Below are positions 22,291 to 23,385 of a stretch of DNA of 23,385 bases, in pieces; within the stretch, counting starts at the first letter, position 1; each line of letters starts with the position of its first letter. A model generated the notes under the pieces. It did not search any database. It saw only the letters and a program-made list of their open reading frames with translations, and had not been told where the DNA came from. The position numbers were made by a program, and so were the translations under genes. Where the stretch lies: assembly GCA_025935515.1 (NCBI GenBank), contig JAICVC010000013.1:1-23385 (forward strand), in the 5' to 3' direction. This DNA comes from Sphingomonas sp. (GTDB taxonomy: Bacteria > Pseudomonadota > Alphaproteobacteria > Sphingomonadales > Sphingomonadaceae).

Positions 22291-23378
22291 TCGAAGATAT
22301 CGTCGACCGCCTGCGGCTGCTGCGCTCGCCCGGCATCGGGCCCGTCACTTTCCGCCAGTTGATCCAGCGCTTCGGGACGGCGGCTGCGGCGCTCCAGGCT
22401 GTGCCCGATCTCGCACGGCGAGGCGGCGGCAAGGCGCCGGCGCTCAGGACTCGCGCAGAGGCCGAGCGCGAGATCGCCACGGTTGAAAAGCTCGGCGCGA
22501 AGTGGCTGGCGCTGGGGCAAGGGCTGTATCCGCGGTTGCTGGGCGAGCTCGAAGACGCGCCTCCGGTGCTGATGGCCAAGGGCAACCTCAACCTGCTCGA
22601 CCGCCAGGCTGTTGCAATCGTCGGCGCGCGCAATGCGTCCGCAGCGGCGTGCCGCTTCGCCCGAGGCCTCGCCCACGACCTTGGACAGCAGGACTTGGTC
22701 GTCGTTTCCGGCCTCGCGCGCGGAATCGACAGCGCGGCGCATGACGGCGCGCTGGCCACGGGCACGATCGGCGTGATCGCCGGCGGAATCGACATCTTCT
22801 ATCCGCCCGAGAACGAGGAACGGCAGAAATCGCTGTACGAGCGCGGCCTGGTTCTCGCTGAAATGCCGCCGGGCACCGAGCCCCGCGCGCGTCACTTCCC
22901 GTACCGCAACCGGATCATCGCCGGGATGAGCAGCGGCACGATCGTGGTCGAGGCCGCCCCACGATCCGGCTCGCTGATCACCGCGCGGCTGGCGGCGGAG
23001 GCGGGCAGGGAGGTCATGTCGGTGCCGGGCTCGCCCCTCGATCCCCGAGCGCAGGGCTGCAACCAGCTGATCCGCGACGGCGCGACTCTGATCCAAAATG
23101 CGGCGGATGTCGTGGAGGGGGTCCAGCCGTTCGCCGCTCACGTTCGTTCGGCGCCGACCTCATACGATGCGCCTGCGGAAGCAATGAACGGCGACGACGC
23201 GCTCGGCCTGGTGGAAGAACTGCTCGGCCCGTCGCCGGTGCCGGTCGATGAGATCATTCGCTTGTCCGGGGCGCCGTCAGGCACTGTCCAGATGGCGCTG
23301 CTTGAGCTCGACCTCGCCGGCCGGCTCGATCGGCACGCCGGCGGTAAGGTGAGTCTTCGTCATTGCGAGGAGCGCTAG
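22287..23378 (+). CDS. dprA: DNA-processing protein DprA (Smf)
   Basis: About 363 residues. DprA binds incoming single-stranded DNA and loads RecA during transformation. The SAM-like N-terminal part (LRLLRSPGIGPVTFRQLIQRFG) is followed by the Rossmann core: VAIVGARNASAAACRFARGLA, VVSGLARGIDSAAHDGAL, GVIAGGIDIFYPPEN, FPYRNRIIAGMSSGTIVVEA and MSVPGSPLDPRAQGCNQLIRDGA. A winged-helix tail (PVPVDEIIRLSGAPSGTVQMALLELDLAGRLDR) closes it. The start is TTG 22287, overlapping the plsY stop, with GGGAGAG about 8 bases upstream; GTG 22218 inside plsY is less likely. The last six residues, RHCEER, and the stop are encoded by a dispersed repeat. Confidence 0.95.
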   Translation: MIEDIVDRLRLLRSPGIGPVTFRQLIQRFGTAAAALQAVPDLARRGGGKAPALRTRAEAEREIATVEKLGAKWLALGQGLYPRLLGELEDAPPVLMAKGNLNLLDRQAVAIVGARNASAAACRFARGLAHDLGQQDLVVVSGLARGIDSAAHDGALATGTIGVIAGGIDIFYPPENEERQKSLYERGLVLAEMPPGTEPRARHFPYRNRIIAGMSSGTIVVEAAPRSGSLITARLAAEAGREVMSVPGSPLDPRAQGCNQLIRDGATLIQNAADVVEGVQPFAAHVRSAPTSYDAPAEAMNGDDALGLVEELLGPSPVPVDEIIRLSGAPSGTVQMALLELDLAGRLDRHAGGKVSLRHCEER

Positions 23379-23385
23379 CGACGAA
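23358..23385. repeat. Dispersed CGTCATTGCGAGGAGCG repeat (copy 2, cut by window end)
   Basis: CGTCATTGCGAGGAGCG followed by CTAGCGACGAA repeats the left arm of the element at 21585, with one block changed (CTAG in place of AAG). It overlaps the last seven codons of dprA, stop included, and continues past the window end. The right arm, if present, lies outside. Confidence 0.7.

Overview
The window looks like chromosomal DNA from a Sphingomonadaceae-type alphaproteobacterium. The DNA is GC-rich. The organism makes haem by the C4 (5-aminolevulinate synthase) route, and the gene pairs rpiB-glyA-nrdR and plsY-dprA are housekeeping. Two dispersed repeat types familiar from sphingomonad genomes are present. 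The assignment is inferred from gene content and style; no marker gene was compared.

Region 1 (1-3185, plus strand) is the end of an exopolysaccharide/O-antigen locus. It holds the tail of a tyrosine autokinase with a Tyr/Gly-rich C-terminus, a TPR-like membrane-anchored protein, an O-antigen-ligase/polymerase-type membrane protein, and a small unknown membrane protein.

Region 2 (3182-8176) is the most interesting part. It is a lasso-peptide-like RiPP locus arranged in two facing arms. The left arm has a nucleotidyltransferase (minus) divergent from a B2-type transglutaminase-like peptidase and an HprK-like kinase (plus). The right arm (minus) lies just downstream of tRNA-Lys and carries a PqqD-like recognition protein, a 37-codon precursor peptide, and an asparagine-synthetase-like cyclase. 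The precursor has a typical leader motif and a C-terminal Ser. It has no Asp/Glu at the positions needed for a lasso ring, so the product may not be a classical lasso peptide. A phosphorylated and further modified tail is a reasonable hypothesis.

Region 3 (8177-10153) is an AT-richer island with one two-part methyltransferase gene. It lies between a degraded extra copy of the folK 3' end and the intact folK.

Region 4 (10154-15289) holds folK, a 134-bp palindromic repeat element, a family 5 uracil-DNA glycosylase, the agmatine-to-putrescine pair aguB/aguA, and a large secreted TPR protein with two TonB-C-like domains.

Region 5 (15350-23385) is housekeeping: rpsD, a small secreted protein, the trmJ-nrdR-glyA-rpiB operon (read on minus), hemA, murI, a palindromic repeat, plsY, and dprA. 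The dprA stop codon lies inside a second copy of that repeat. No CRISPR array, rRNA, IS transposase or integrase was seen.
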